From Geotrypetes seraphini (Eukaryota > Chordata > Amphibia > Gymnophiona > Dermophiidae), in contig NC_047085.1 of the NCBI RefSeq assembly GCF_902459505.1, forward strand, positions 124,643,521-124,707,520: a stretch of 64,000 nt of DNA. The letters are read 5' to 3'. A model generated the notes under the pieces. It ran no database searches. It worked only from the letters and a program-made list of their open reading frames with translations, and had not been told where the DNA came from. The translations under genes were made by a program, and so were the position numbers. Of this stretch, positions 10,225 to 21,300 are shown piece by piece (within the stretch, counting starts at the first letter, position 1; every line of letters begins with the position of its first letter).

Positions 10225-10760
10225 CACCTTCAAGTTTAAATACCTAGAAACATATTGTCTGAATTTCTCAGCAAAGATTCCTTTTCCTACCATAGTAAAA
10301 TGCAGTCCATCATTACAATATAGGCTTTTATTTTTCCATGTGTTGTCCCATCCTCTTGTGTACCTAAATCCTTCTCTAGGTTTTGGGCCACCTATTGAAG
10401 TTCTCAGTATTTTGTAATATTTCCTCTCCCTTTCCATAAGTAGTAAGTACATATGAAAAGGCTATAGTCTTTACAAATGGTTTTAACCCCTCCCCCAGCT
10501 CCTGAAAACCTTTTTGCACTCCAAATGAGGTATTTCTTGGCTAAGTCATTTGTCAGCAGGTGGATAACTACATCAGTGTTAGTTTCTTCTTTAATAATGG
10601 TCAGCATTTTCTGAGTACTCTTGGTAGCTGAGGATCCTGGAAGACATTCCAATATTTTGGGCTTCTTGAACTGCATTCCAAGGTTAATGCCCCTGATGAT
10701 GGAATCCCCTAGCAGCAATAATTTTCCTGACTGAGCTTGAGCTTTTTTATTTCACTGGTT
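10225..10760 (-). pseudogene. CR1-type LINE ORF1 fragment with SGNH esterase domain
   Basis: Minus-strand reading gives LLGDSIIRGIN (block I, catalytic Ser in GDS). It then gives CLPGSSATKST, TDVVIHLLTNDLAKKY (block III, with Asn) and, after further decay, NDGLHFTMVGKGIFAEKF (block V with the Asp/His pair). This order and spacing fit the esterase domain of CR1 ORF1. The segment is split over two frames and has no intact ORF. No ORF2 follows nearby, so it is a detached piece. Confidence 0.7.
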
Positions 10761-11943
10761 TTTTAGTTCCACCTCGGTTATTTTTACAGAAGCATCATAA
10801 TGCACTAATGAAGCAAAGGAATTCTATAGGGACAACAATTTTGAGGGTGGGTGGTTTTGTGTCACACATCTTAATCTGGGTTGTTTTAATCTTTGAGGCA
10901 ATGGTGGTAAATTGGTATGATTCTGTGGAGTGATGGAAGCTGCTTTAATTGAGCTCCTATTTAATACCATCAAGCTGAAGACAGATGGGACAAGTCTTAA
11001 ACCTCCAGATGGTGCAGTATTCTCCCCAGAAATTTTTTCCAGCTGGGTGGCATGAAAAAGAAGCCGGGTAGGGCGGGACGGGGAAATTTGGTGGTGGGGA
11101 AAATTAAATGTGTAGTATTTTTATTAGTTAATTATTATTAATTATTTTCCAATGCTCTATATGACTTCCTTTTTTAAGGTTTGACACTTGTGCCAGAATA
11201 TTTTTATTAAATTTAAGAAGTATCCAATTCTAGAAGTGAATAATTAGATATTTGCCCTCTTTCAAATGGTATAGAGGTTTAAAAAAGGGAAATACGTTAA
11301 TGACATCATTAGGTTCAATCTAGCCATGTATTTCTGCGTGGATTTAAACAACTGAAAAAAGAGATAAATATAGCTCATCCAGCCATACAAAAACGGCTCT
11401 ACACCTCTAATAATGTTTTGATCATTAGGTTCCTTCCTGAGGTCTCACTGAGGATATGAAATAGATGTGATCCCCACTTCCAGACCTCTTTCACATAATT
11501 TATGGAGAGGTGTTACTAAGCCTTGAAGGAGATCTCTGTGATTGCACTACAGCAAAATAAAAAAAGTAGCAGATAAAGATCATAGTGAGAGCTAGGGCAA
11601 AACAGTTTAGGTAAAGATGCAGGTAATAATTAGGAATATATTAAAAATATTTTATTTTTATTTGCTTATAATGTCATTTGAAAGCTGCTTACAACTTTAA
11701 TTTAATTATTTATAATGGGGGGGGGGACACACAACACTTACGTCAACAGTAAAGTTAGAATAGGGTCATTAAATCCAGTGGCATACCTAGTATACATGAC
11801 AGCCAGTGCTGATCATTTTTTAACAACCCTCTCCTCTATATAAAAAAGTTCAGTGTTCTCCCCAGAAATTTTTTCTAGCCGGGTGGCATTAAAAAGTAGC
11901 TGGGTGGGGCGGGATGGGGAAATTTGGTGGTGGGGAAAATTAA

Positions 11944-12112
11944 CCCCCTCTTTTACTAAGGTGCACTAGCATTTTTAGTGCGTGCAAATCCCTGCGCTAC
12001 ACGGGAAAACTAACGCCAGCTCAATGCTGGCATTAGCATCTAGCGCATGTGGCAATTCTGTGCGCACTAAGCGCACACTAAAACCACTATTGCAACTTAG
12101 TAAAAGGAGCCC
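11944..12112. mobile_element. PIF/Harbinger-type MITE with preserved empty site
   Basis: The element reads CCCCCTCTTTTACTAAGG ... CTTAGTAAAAGGAGCCC and is palindromic with TAA on both sides (11941-11943 and 12113-12115). The paralogous block at 11095-11115 reads GGGGAAAATTAAATGTGTAG, without the element and with a single TAA. This proves the insertion and its 3-bp TSD directly. TWA target duplication is the hallmark of PIF/Harbinger. Confidence 0.88.
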
Positions 12113-12385
12113 TAAATGTGTACTATTTTTATTAGTTAATTATTATTATTATTTTCTAATGCTCATTATGACTTCCTTTTTTAAGGTTTGACACTTGTGC
12201 CAGACTATTTTTACTAAATTTAAGCAGTATTTGCCCTCTTTCAAATGGTATAGAAGTTAAAAAAAAGGGACAGGCGTTAATGAAGTCATTAGGTTCAATC
12301 TAGCCATTTATTTCTGCATGAATTTAAACAACTAAAAAAAAAGATAAATATAGCTCATCCAGTCATACAAGAAATGGCTCTAAAG

Positions 12386-13317
12386 CAGGGGTGCCCACAC
12401 TTTTTGGGCTTGCGAGCTACTTTTAAAATAACCAAGTCAAAATGATCTACCAACAATAAAATTAAAAAAAAAACACAAAGCACACTGTATGCAGAGAAAA
12501 TGTTAATTATCATTTCTATTCCACGGGTTTTCAAATAGGTCAAGGCAGACGATTCTATTCAATGCCATCTCAGGAACAACTATACAAAAATAGACAAATA
12601 TACCCCCTCCCTTTTTACTAAATCGCAATAGTGGTTTTTAGCGCAGGGAGCTGCGCTGAATGCCCTCTCTCTGCCCTGCGCTGCTCATAGGCTCCCTGCG
12701 CTAAAAACCGTTATTGTGGTTTAGTAAAAGGGGGCCATAGTGCAAAATATAGACAGCAGATATAAATTCTCAAAACGGACACATTTTGATCACTAAATTG
12801 AGAATAAAATCATTTTTCCTACCTTTTTGTCTGGTGATTTCATGAGTCTCTGGTTGCACTTCCTTCTTCTGACTGTAAATCCAATATTTGTTTTCTTTCT
12901 GCCCCTCCCCTTTTCTTTCTGTCTCTTTCCCCCCTGACCCCCCAAGCCATCGCACCAATTTCTCCACTTCCCTGATTCTTTCCCTACCCCCTAAGCCACC
13001 ATGCTGATTTCTCCCTGCTGCTTCCACGAGCCAGGCCAGGCATGTACAAGTGCTGGACTCACAAGACTTCACCTCTGACATCAATTCTAACATCAGAGAG
13101 GAAGTTCCAGGCCAGCCAGGCAGCGATTGGCTGGCCCAGAACTTCCTCTCTGACGTCAGAATTGACATCGGAGATGAAGTCTTGTGAGTCCAGCGCTTGT
13201 ACGCGCCTGGCCTGGCTTGGGGAGGCAGGAAGAAAAAGATTGCAAAGGCAACGCCATCAACTCACATTGCCTTTGCGATCTACTCGTCGATCGCGATCGA
13301 CCATTTGGGCACCCCTG
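12386..13317. mobile_element. Non-autonomous hAT element
   Basis: The left end CAGGGGTGCCCACACTTTTT and right end TTTGGGCACCCCTG are the well-known hAT (Charlie-like) terminus. Flanking octamers CTCTAAAG and CTGTTATG agree in only five of eight positions, so the TSD is decayed. The interior contains a PIF MITE (12603-12736). It also contains a long palindrome at 13035-13200, where GAGAGGAAGTTC meets GAACTTCCTCTC about 50 bp apart. Confidence 0.8.
12603..12736. mobile_element. PIF/Harbinger-type MITE
   Basis: The palindrome runs CCCCCTCCCTTTTTACTAAA ... TTTAGTAAAAGGGGGCC, with ATA on both sides. Inner words GTTTTTAGCGCAGGGAG and CTCCCTGCGCTAAAAAC pair exactly. It is nested inside the hAT at 12386-13317. 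Confidence 0.82.
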
Positions 13318-13489
13318 CTGTTATGGCATCCTGTCCTGACCTGAGGAAAGGGGTTTAGTCCCCAAAAAACTGCCTTATTTCCATTTCCTATTTATAAACT
13401 AATCAATAGTTACCATACTACTTGATTCTACATAAAGCAACAAAAAAAAAAATTTTCTACCTTTTGTCATTTCTGCTTTAATCATTTTC

Positions 13490-14052
13490 TCTTCGCTCTC
13501 TTCTTTCTATTTAGCATTTGTCCTCGCTGCCTTTCATGCAACAACTGTCCTCTCTTTGCCCCTTCCACCCAGCCTCTGCCCTCTCTCTCTCTACCCCTTC
13601 CATCTACTGTCCACCCTCTCTCTGCCCCTTGCATCCACTGTCCACCCTCTCTGCCCTTTCCATCCAGTGTCCACCCTCTCTGTTCCATATGGAATCTTCC
13701 CTCTTTCTATGTCCCTTCAATAAACTTTATATCCTGTGCCCTTTCTCTCCTTTGTACATGATTCATTTCAGCTTCACCCCCTCCCCTATGCTCTGGCATC
13801 TCTCTCTTCTCATTTCCTTCCTTCCTTCCCACTCCACCCCATGGTCTGGCATCTCTATCTCCTTCCCTTCTCTCCCCCTAAGCCCTGGAATCTCCCTCCT
13901 ATCTCTCCCTCTCCCTCCTTCTCTGGCACCTCCTCTCCTTTCTTTCCCTCTGGTCTGGCATTTTGTCTCCTTTCGTTTCCCTTCCTTCCCCCATGCCCTG
14001 GCATCTCTCCCCTCTCCTTCCATCTCCTCCTCCCACTCCATTATCTAGCATT
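13490..14052. repeat. CT-rich minisatellite-like tract
   Basis: The pyrimidine-rich tract has repeated units such as CCACTGTCCACCCTCTCT (13600-13680) and CTGGCATCTC (every 60-80 bp from 13795). The same tract resumes at 15303-15500 after the CR1, so the CR1 inserted into it. ORFs here are compositional artefacts. Confidence 0.75.
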
Positions 14053-15302
14053 ATATATCTAGATTTCCAAAAAGCCTTCGACAAGGTGCCCCATGAGCGC
14101 TTACTGAAGAAACTGTGGAGTCACGGGGTGGAAGGGGGACGTGCACAGATGGATCAAAAATTGGCTGGCGGACAGGAAACAAAGGGTAGGAGTAAAGGGG
14201 CACTACTCTGACTGAATAGGGGTCACAAGTGGTGCTCCGCAAGGGTCAGTGTTGGGACCACTGCTGTTCAATATATTTATTAATGATCTAGAAACGGGGA
14301 CAAAGTGCAAAGTTATCAAGTTCGCGGATGACACAAAACTCTCCAGCAGGGTCAGAACTGTTGAGGAATGCAAAGAACTGCAGAGCGACCTGAACAAACT
14401 GAGTGAGTGGGCAAAAAAATGGCAGATGAGCTTCAATGTGGAGAAATGTAAGGTCTTGCACATAGGGAAGGGGAACTCCATGTACAGCTACGCAATGGGA
14501 GGGAGGGTACTCGGGGAAGGCAGCCAAGAAAAAGATCTGGGGATATTGGTGGATAACACAATGAAGCCGGCGGCGCAATGTGCAGCGACCTCAAAAAAAG
14601 CGAACAGAATGTTGGGCATTATCAAGAAAGGTATCACTACCAGAACGAAGGAAGTTATCCTACCACTGTATCGAGCAATGGTGCGCCCACATCTGGAATA
14701 CTGCGTCCAATACTGGTCGCCATACCTCAAGAAGGACATGGCAATACTCGAGAGGGTCCAGAGGAGGGCAACGAGGATGATAAAGGGTATGGAGAACCTT
14801 TCATATGCCGAACGGTTAGACAGGCTGGGGCTCTTTACCCTGGAGAAGCGGAGACTAAGAGGGGACATGATAGAGACTTATAAAATCATGAAAGGCATAG
14901 AGAAGGTGGAGAGGGACAGATTCTTTAGACTAGCAGGGCCAACTAAAACAAGAGGTCATTCAGAAAAACTGAGAGGAGACAGATTCATAACGAATGCAAG
15001 GAAGTTCTTCTTCACTCAGAGGGTGGTGGACACCTGGAACGCGCTTCCCGGAGAGGTGATAAGACAGAGTACAATTCTGGGGTTCAAAAAGGGACTGGAT
15101 GACTTCCTGGAAGTGAAGGGGATTACAGGGTACAGATAGAGGTTTACCTTACAGGACATTGAGCGAATAGGGTATGGATATTTTAGGTTAGGTAGGGAAC
15201 ACTTTCAGGTCATGGACCTGGGGGGCCGCCACGGGAGCGGACTGCCGGGCACGATGGACCCCTGGTCTGACCCGGTAGAGGCAATTCTTATGTTCTTACG
15301 TT
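14053..15302 (+). mobile_element. CR1 LINE, 5'-truncated, with long open RT/C-terminal region
   Basis: The fragment begins inside RT at IYLDFQKAFDKVPHERLL. It keeps a 296-codon open frame (14249-15139) with GPLLFNIFINDLE, the catalytic KFADDTKL, and the CR1 C-terminal hallmarks VRPHLEYCVQYWSPY, LERVQRRATRMIKG and RRLRGDMIETY. It then runs into the 3' UTR, ending GACCCCTGGTCTGACCCGG ... TTCTTATGTTCTTA. One frame change separates 14053-14220 from the main frame. It is the best-preserved CR1 ORF2 end in the window. Confidence 0.9.
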
Positions 15303-15537
15303 ATCTCTTCTCCTTCCTTTCTCTCCTTCCTTCCTTTCACCTGGTCTGGCATCTGCTCCCTCCCCCATATGCCCTGACATCTCTCCCCCCCCCCCCCATG
15401 GTCTGGTAGCTCCTTTCCTTTCCTTCACTCCCATGGTCTTGGTATTTCTTTCCTCTCCTCTCCCTTCTCTGGTCTTCCTTCTCCCCTCCCCAATTTGGTG
15501 CAGCAGCAGCAGCATTTCTCTTCCCATCCCTCCCATC

Positions 15538-16060
15538 GGCAGAGTTGCAAGCTTCCCTCCATCGCTGACCTATCTTCCATAGGTCAGCGACAAAGGGAAG
15601 CATACAACTTGTTGCTCTTCCTTGCTTCGGGCCTTCCTCGTTGCTGGGTCCTGCCTTCGCGGAAATAGAAAGTAGGCAGGACCCAGCAGCGAGGAAGGCC
15701 CGAAGCAAGTAAAAGCAGCAAGTTGTAAGCTTCCCAATGTCATTGACCTGTCTCCTGCCTTAGCCCGTAGCGAACTCATGCTTCAGGGCTCTAAGGTGTT
15801 CATGCTGGCTTCCCTTCTCTTCTCCTCCCCACCCCCCGGGACATAACTTCCCGTTTCGGAGGGAAGAGAAGGGAACCTTAGAGCCCCGAAGCATGAGTTC
15901 GCTACGAGCTAAGGTGGGAAATCTCCAAGTCGGTGAGAGGTGGTTTTTGGGGGGGGTTTTAATGTTGAGCAGCGGCAGGATTCGCGATAGATGGCAGCTG
16001 GGCAGTCATCTAAATTAGCTGCATGGCCTGCCCGGCTAAAAGGCTCTAGGAAGAACACTG
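15538..16060. repeat. Right-end block of hAT-like family, copy 1
   Basis: The block starts GGCAGAGTTGCAAGCTTCCC and carries the hairpin GCTGACCTATCTTCCATAGGTCAGC. A second, larger stem has arms TGCTTCGGGCCTTCCTCG and CGAGGAAGGCCCGAAGCA. It ends in the AGAACACTG terminus. It is nearly the same as 17033-17560. Confidence 0.85.
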
Positions 16061-16139
16061 CATATAGAATGTCCCCTTTATTTTTCTTTCTTTCTTTCCT
16101 GTGGATTTCCTTTTTTTACCCATTGAGGAGCAAGCTTCT

Positions 16140-16255
16140 AAGAACATAAGAATAGCCTTACTGGGTCAGACCAATGGTCCATCTAGCCCAGTAGCCCATC
16201 TTCACAAGCCTTATTAGCTGGAATCAGAGCCTACAAACAGCCTTAAACACCATTG
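16140..16255 (-). mobile_element. CR1 LINE 3' end fragment
   Basis: AAGAACATAAGAATAGCC, then TACTGGGTCAGACCAATGG and TCCATCTAGCCCAGTA, form the reverse complement of the common CR1 3' tail. The fragment is truncated soon after. Confidence 0.88.
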
Positions 16256-16309
16256 CCACTATTCAGACATTTATTCCTAATACAACACGCAAAAAGTCCT
16301 GGTATCACA

Positions 16310-17030
16310 GCAGTCTTCACCTCCTGAAACATCAGTACAGAGTGAGTTTGGCATAAGCAACATAATTCCTCTGATCTATAAGCCTGTAGAAACCTTCAAA
16401 AGGAATATAATAAATCATTAATATCAAGACTCACTTCTTATCTTCCATTGTGCAATTTGTTTCCCTCAGCTGATGTTTTAGGGAATCACTTTCTCAATAA
16501 AGTTACTAAACTTAGACATTCATTTTTACCAACAAATTCTTCAACAGATACGAAACCATGTAGTAGTTCAGTCTCCATCATTTACTACTTCTACCTCATG
16601 AACCTTGCCCCTATCAAACTGGTCATCTTTCTCACTTGAGTCTCTGGATAAATTATCCAAAATCCTCTCTTTAATGAGAAGTACAACTTGTTCTTTAGAT
16701 CCGGTCCCTTCCTCATGTTTAAAACTGTCTGTTCACAGCCTTTTGCCACTTGTTTTAAATTTGATTAATGTTAGTTTATCATTAGATGTGTAAAAAAGCC
16801 CTTGTCCATCCAATCTTCAAATCCAACTCTGGAGATCATTCTGACCCTAATAACTATAGATCTATCTCCAATTTGTGCTCTCTTTCCAAGTTGACTGAAA
16901 GAGCATTTTTTTTGAACAATTATCATAATTCGCTGATCGAACTCATGCTCCACATCCATGACAAGCAGCCTTTTGGAAAGACCAGCGACTGCTATTATTG
17001 CCCTCCTGAATGAAGTTCATGTCATCTTTG
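16310..17030 (+). mobile_element. L2-clade LINE fragment (region before and into RT)
   Basis: Broken frames read ILSLMRSTTCSLDPVPSSCL, the linker motif that precedes the RT of L2-type elements. They then read ALVHPIFKSNSGDHSDPNNY and RSISNLCSLSKLTERA (first RT block). The copy is frameshifted and truncated on both sides. It is followed directly by the hAT-like right-end block. Confidence 0.75.
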
Positions 17031-17032
17031 AA

Positions 17033-17560
17033 TCGGCAGAGTTGCAAGCTTCCCTCCATCGCTGACCTATCTTCCATAGGTCAGCGACAGAGGGAAGCTT
17101 ACAACTTACTCCTCTTTCCTTGCTTCGGGCCTTCCTCGTTGCCGGGTCCTGCCTTCGCGGAAATAGAAAGTAGCCAGGACCCGGCAGTGAGGAAGGCCCG
17201 AAGCAAGTTGTAAGCTTCCATTCATCGTTGACCAGTCTCCTGCCTTAGCCCGTAGCAAACTCATGCTTCGGGGTTCTAAGGTGTGCGTGCCGGCTTCCCT
17301 TCTCTTCCCACCCCCCCCCCAGGACGTAACTTCCGGTATCTGAGGGAAGAGAGGGGAAGCCGGCATGCATACCTTAAAGCCCCGAAGCATGAGTTCGCTA
17401 TGGGCTAAGGTGCCAAATCTCCAGCCGATGAGAGGTGGGGTTTTTTAAAAACACATTGAGCAGCGGCGGCAGCTGCAGGATTCGCGATGGATGGCAGCCG
17501 GGTGGTCATCTAAATTAGCCGGGTGGACCACCTGGCTGAAAGGCCCTAGGGAGAACACTG
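17033..17560. repeat. Right-end block of hAT-like family, copy 2
   Basis: This block is a second copy of the 15538-16060 block, with the same two stem-loops and the terminal AGGGAGAACACTG. ORFs read from it on either strand are not genes. Confidence 0.85.
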
Positions 17561-17565
17561 TGGTG

Positions 17566-18329
17566 TGTCTTGGAACTAAAGCATCACAGTTATTACACTG
17601 AATAAAAGTCATCTTTATTGGTTGGAATGAGTATTGACTGAGGAGTATTCTTGATTATTGGGTTGTTTATGTGATTCAAACTCTGGGGTGGGAGGGATTA
17701 TAAGTTAAAATTAGTCAAATTCCCCACCAAACAGTACTGGAAGAGGGGCAAGCCCTCACAACAATCAAATTCTGCTGGAATCTAATTTTTCTCCTATACA
17801 TCCAAATATCCCCAATAAATGTAAATTTAGCAATAAACCAGCTGCAAATCTAAATCTGCTATCTATCTAGGTCTGTCGATGGAAAGTAAACCTTACAGAG
17901 CTAGTCTACAGTTCAAGAAACCAAGTTAGGGAAGTTTAGAATAATTAGCAGCATGAAAGACTAGAGTCTGTTTGAAAAGGCTATCCCCTCTGGTATCAGA
18001 GTTAGCCAGAAAGGGAGATACAATTTTTTTTAATTACTGTTTTTAGGGCAGGAGAGGTCTAGGTTTGAAAACAGAGCAATACACCACAATATAGATATAG
18101 AGTCAGTACAGTTTAACTAAGCAATTAAAGTTTATAGAATAGATATCAGGCAGCAAAACCTATAACAGTGAGATATGTCTCCCCCCTTCCCCCCCAACCA
18201 CCCTTCTCACCAATAACCAGACCAGGTTATTTCTTCTTGGTAGAAATAACCGCAGCTCTGTTTATTAACAACCAATTAATTTAAACACACTCACATAACA
18301 GAACTGTTTGCTGAGCTACACATTAAACC
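17566..18329. other. Stretch without recognised features
   Basis: AT-rich sequence between the hAT-like nest and the Ngaro fossil. No ORF, RNA gene or known repeat end was recognised. Confidence 0.45.
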
Positions 18330-21300
18330 ATTACCAATAATATTCGGCCCTTGACCCTGCCATGCCAGCAAGGATCTGGGGGTGGCATGTTCCAACATGC
18401 CCCTTTAACCAAAGCCACCAGAACCCAGGCACGGCTCCCTGCTGGCCCCCCGCTCATCTCCTGATGAGTCCCACCATACAGTAGCTCGGGATAACTGCCA
18501 CAAGGCCTGTACCAAATTGGCCTCCGCCCAATAAACCAGAGCTTCAACTACACCCCCACGACAGCAAGGTGAGACTCATAACAAGTGGCAAAGTCATCTA
18601 GCAGTAAGTCCCACCCCACCGCGCAAACAATCCCCCACAAGTCACATCCACCCAAGTATGCCGGATCTGCACCCCTCCCATGCTAACCATACACTTTCCC
18701 ACCTGTTGATTAATTTTTGCCAACCCTTGAGTCCATCTGCACAACTCCAATCTGCGCGGTCGCGGTATGATATCCGACCACACCAGCTGCGAATAAGGGA
18801 ACCAGTCCAGCACCAGCCACAAATCATCTTTGATATGGTCTATGAGCTGTTTGACCATCAGAGAGTCCACATCGTTACCGCCAAGATGGATCAACAGGAG
18901 ATCTGGCCGATGTGGTTTGTTACGCAGGCTAGCCATCAGAGGAAGGAGCCGATGCCAGCGCATACCTCGCTGCCCCCACCAGGATACACGCACTCCACTG
19001 CTCTCCAAGCCCAAATGCAAGCCACCCGGGCGAGTGACCGCTCGCTCACCGGCCCAATGTACAAATGAGTGGCCCACAATCCAAACCGAACAGGCACGGG
19101 ATATGGAGTCTGCAAAACAAAGTACAAACTAAACCCAGCCGCCCCAAAACCCAGGTCTCTGTTAGTGAAACAAGGTGCTCCTACCTAGGCTATGCCCCCC
19201 CCCCCGAAACCATTCTCTGTACACCCCATCCTGCCTCCCCCCAACTTTCAACATACCGCTTCTTCCGCCCCCAACTCTTATCAAACCCTCCCAACCACCC
19301 AAGAAGACCGATCCACAGTCCGTATATATCCCTGATAGGCTCCCGAGGGCCAGCGCCCCAAATGTCGAATGCCCTCATCTGACAAGCCAGTGGCCCCTAT
19401 CCTAAAAGAATGGGTCCCATAACGGGAAGGCACTTCCTCACATCTCCCAAGAGCCAACCTCAGAACAGCCAGAAACTGGTATCTCAGGAGAAGAGAACCG
19501 TCCTCATAGATTAATAAGGGCCCCCCCCCTCCTGTGGGTGCACCACAAGGAAGTTACGCATCAAGGTGACTGGACACGAAGAGCTACCCGGGATATGATG
19601 GAGATCCACCAAATGGTCTCCACCACTCTGATCAGTTTTGGATCACTCCCAAAAAACCCACAATCAGCTACCAGAGAAACAAATCTGCCTACACAACAAC
19701 CTCTGCACCAACAACTCACCCACCTGCAATGCCCTAAAAACACCACGAAGAATGCTGCCTGAAAGAGCTGCCCCTCAAAGGGGGAGCGAATTATCCCTGG
19801 CAGCATGTCCAGCAGGTGCATCAACAATTCGTGTGTGATGGCCAATCAGCCATCCAGCTGCCATAGCACTAAACGCCCCATGGTGACTAGCATGCGCCGC
19901 AATAAAAACCCACATGAGGGGCAGTCCCACCTGAATGCTCTACTAAAAAAGGCAAACCCAGCCAGATGCCCCAAAACCGTGCTCCGGGAATCCCTCGCTC
20001 TTAAAGCTGTCAGCACATAGTCCGCCAACATCTCCGGGACTCAGCCCTTAGTCTCTAGAAAGGTGGCCACCAACCGGAAGCCTGCGCAGTAATGTATCCA
20101 AGTCGATGGAGCTACCGACATGCGGAGCATCTCCCAGATTCTGTCCCAACCAGGTTCCATAAAGATTCAGGCATCGGTGAACCTTCCAGTCATGTTCCTG
20201 GTGCAAGATGCCAAAAACTGCAGAAAACAAAAGCGAGACAAAGCATCAGCTATTAAGTTCTTCGCCCCAGGGACATGCTGCGCGTGAACATAGAGGTTCA
20301 ACCTCAAGCAACGCAACACCAATTCCCGAACCAGCGCATTAACCAATAAACAGCGTGCATTCTGCCTGTTCATTCAACTCCCTGGTTGTCACAGCAAAAA
20401 ACGATCTGCCTATTGCACAACCGCACAGGCCAAAGGTTGCATTCCACTACCAGTGGGAACAATTCCAGGAGCATAATATTACGCATGATACCCTGTGCAT
20501 ACCAGATCTCCGGCCAGCAAGCCACGCATCACTCTCCCTAACAGTAAAGTCCAAAGCCGATTCCCCCCCCCCTCCCGCAGCATCGGAAAACAACTTTAAG
20601 TCAAAGTTAGCCACCTCTGGGGCTTGTATCCGGAGTGTGCCATTAAACCCTCGCAAAAAGGTCTCCCACATACCCAAATCGGCATGCATACCCGCAGACA
20701 GTTTGACAAAATGCCGCTTATCAAGAATGCCCAAAGTAGCTCCCGCAAGACGCCGCATAAATGCTCTACCCATGGGAAGCACCCAACAGGCAAAATTCAG
20801 CGACTCCAAAAGAGACTGCACAGTCGTCAGTGTCACCTTCCACGACCGGAGAACTTGCTGAATCAAACCAGACATCTGGCCCACTTTCCCCTCCAGAAGC
20901 TGGGTAACCATCTCCACAGTATCTATCTCTATGCCCAGGAATGTAAGCACCTGCACCGGCCCCTCCGATTTGTCCTCTGCAAGGAGGGCACCAAACTCCT
21001 CCACCATGTGCTTAAAAGTACTCTTCAGCCGAGCGCACTCATCAGAGCTTGGGTTGCCAATGAAAAGGAAATTGTCTAAATAGTGCACCACCGAGTCCAA
21101 GTGGGATTGCGAGACCGTAACCCAATGGAGGAATGAACTGAAAAGCTCAAAGTAGGAGCACAAGATGGAGCACCCCAAAGGCAAACACCGATCGAAATAG
21201 AAACTCCCCTCAAAGCGGAAGCCCAACAGTGGGTACGAATCAGGATGTACTGGCAGGAGGCGAAAATGTCCTTTGCCAACAAGGCCCCCTTGCCCGCCCT

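Larger units (their letters stand above)
11851..16060. mobile_element. Inner copy of the same hAT-like family (proposed)
   Basis: The left terminus CAGTGTTCTCCCCAGAAA begins a block (11851-12385) that matches 11015-11405 at roughly 85-90 %. The right terminus AGGAAGAACACTG ends a block (15538-16060) that matches 17033-17560. No TSD could be recognised for this pair, so the pairing of ends is inferred from order. The interior holds a PIF MITE, a separate hAT, a CT-rich tract and a CR1. Confidence 0.45.
11015..17560. mobile_element. Outer copy of a nested hAT-like family (proposed)
   Basis: The left end CAGTATTCTCCCCAGAAA at 11015 and the right end AGGGAGAACACTG at 17548-17560 are complementary termini. 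TGGTG occurs immediately outside both ends (11010-11014 and 17561-17565), a possible 5-bp TSD. A second pair of the same termini lies inside (11851 and 16060). The simplest reading is one copy nested in another, together with later CR1, L2, hAT and PIF insertions. The short TSD could be chance. Confidence 0.5.

Noticed and set aside
9555-10247. Ser/Pro/Leu ORFs at 9555-9824, 9903-10247 and 9934-10239
   Set aside because: They come from a pyrimidine-rich tract and a hAT MITE. No coding signal.
13518-14062. 176- and 108-codon Ser/Pro/Leu-rich ORFs
   Set aside because: They come from a CT-rich array with low complexity and no recognisable domain.
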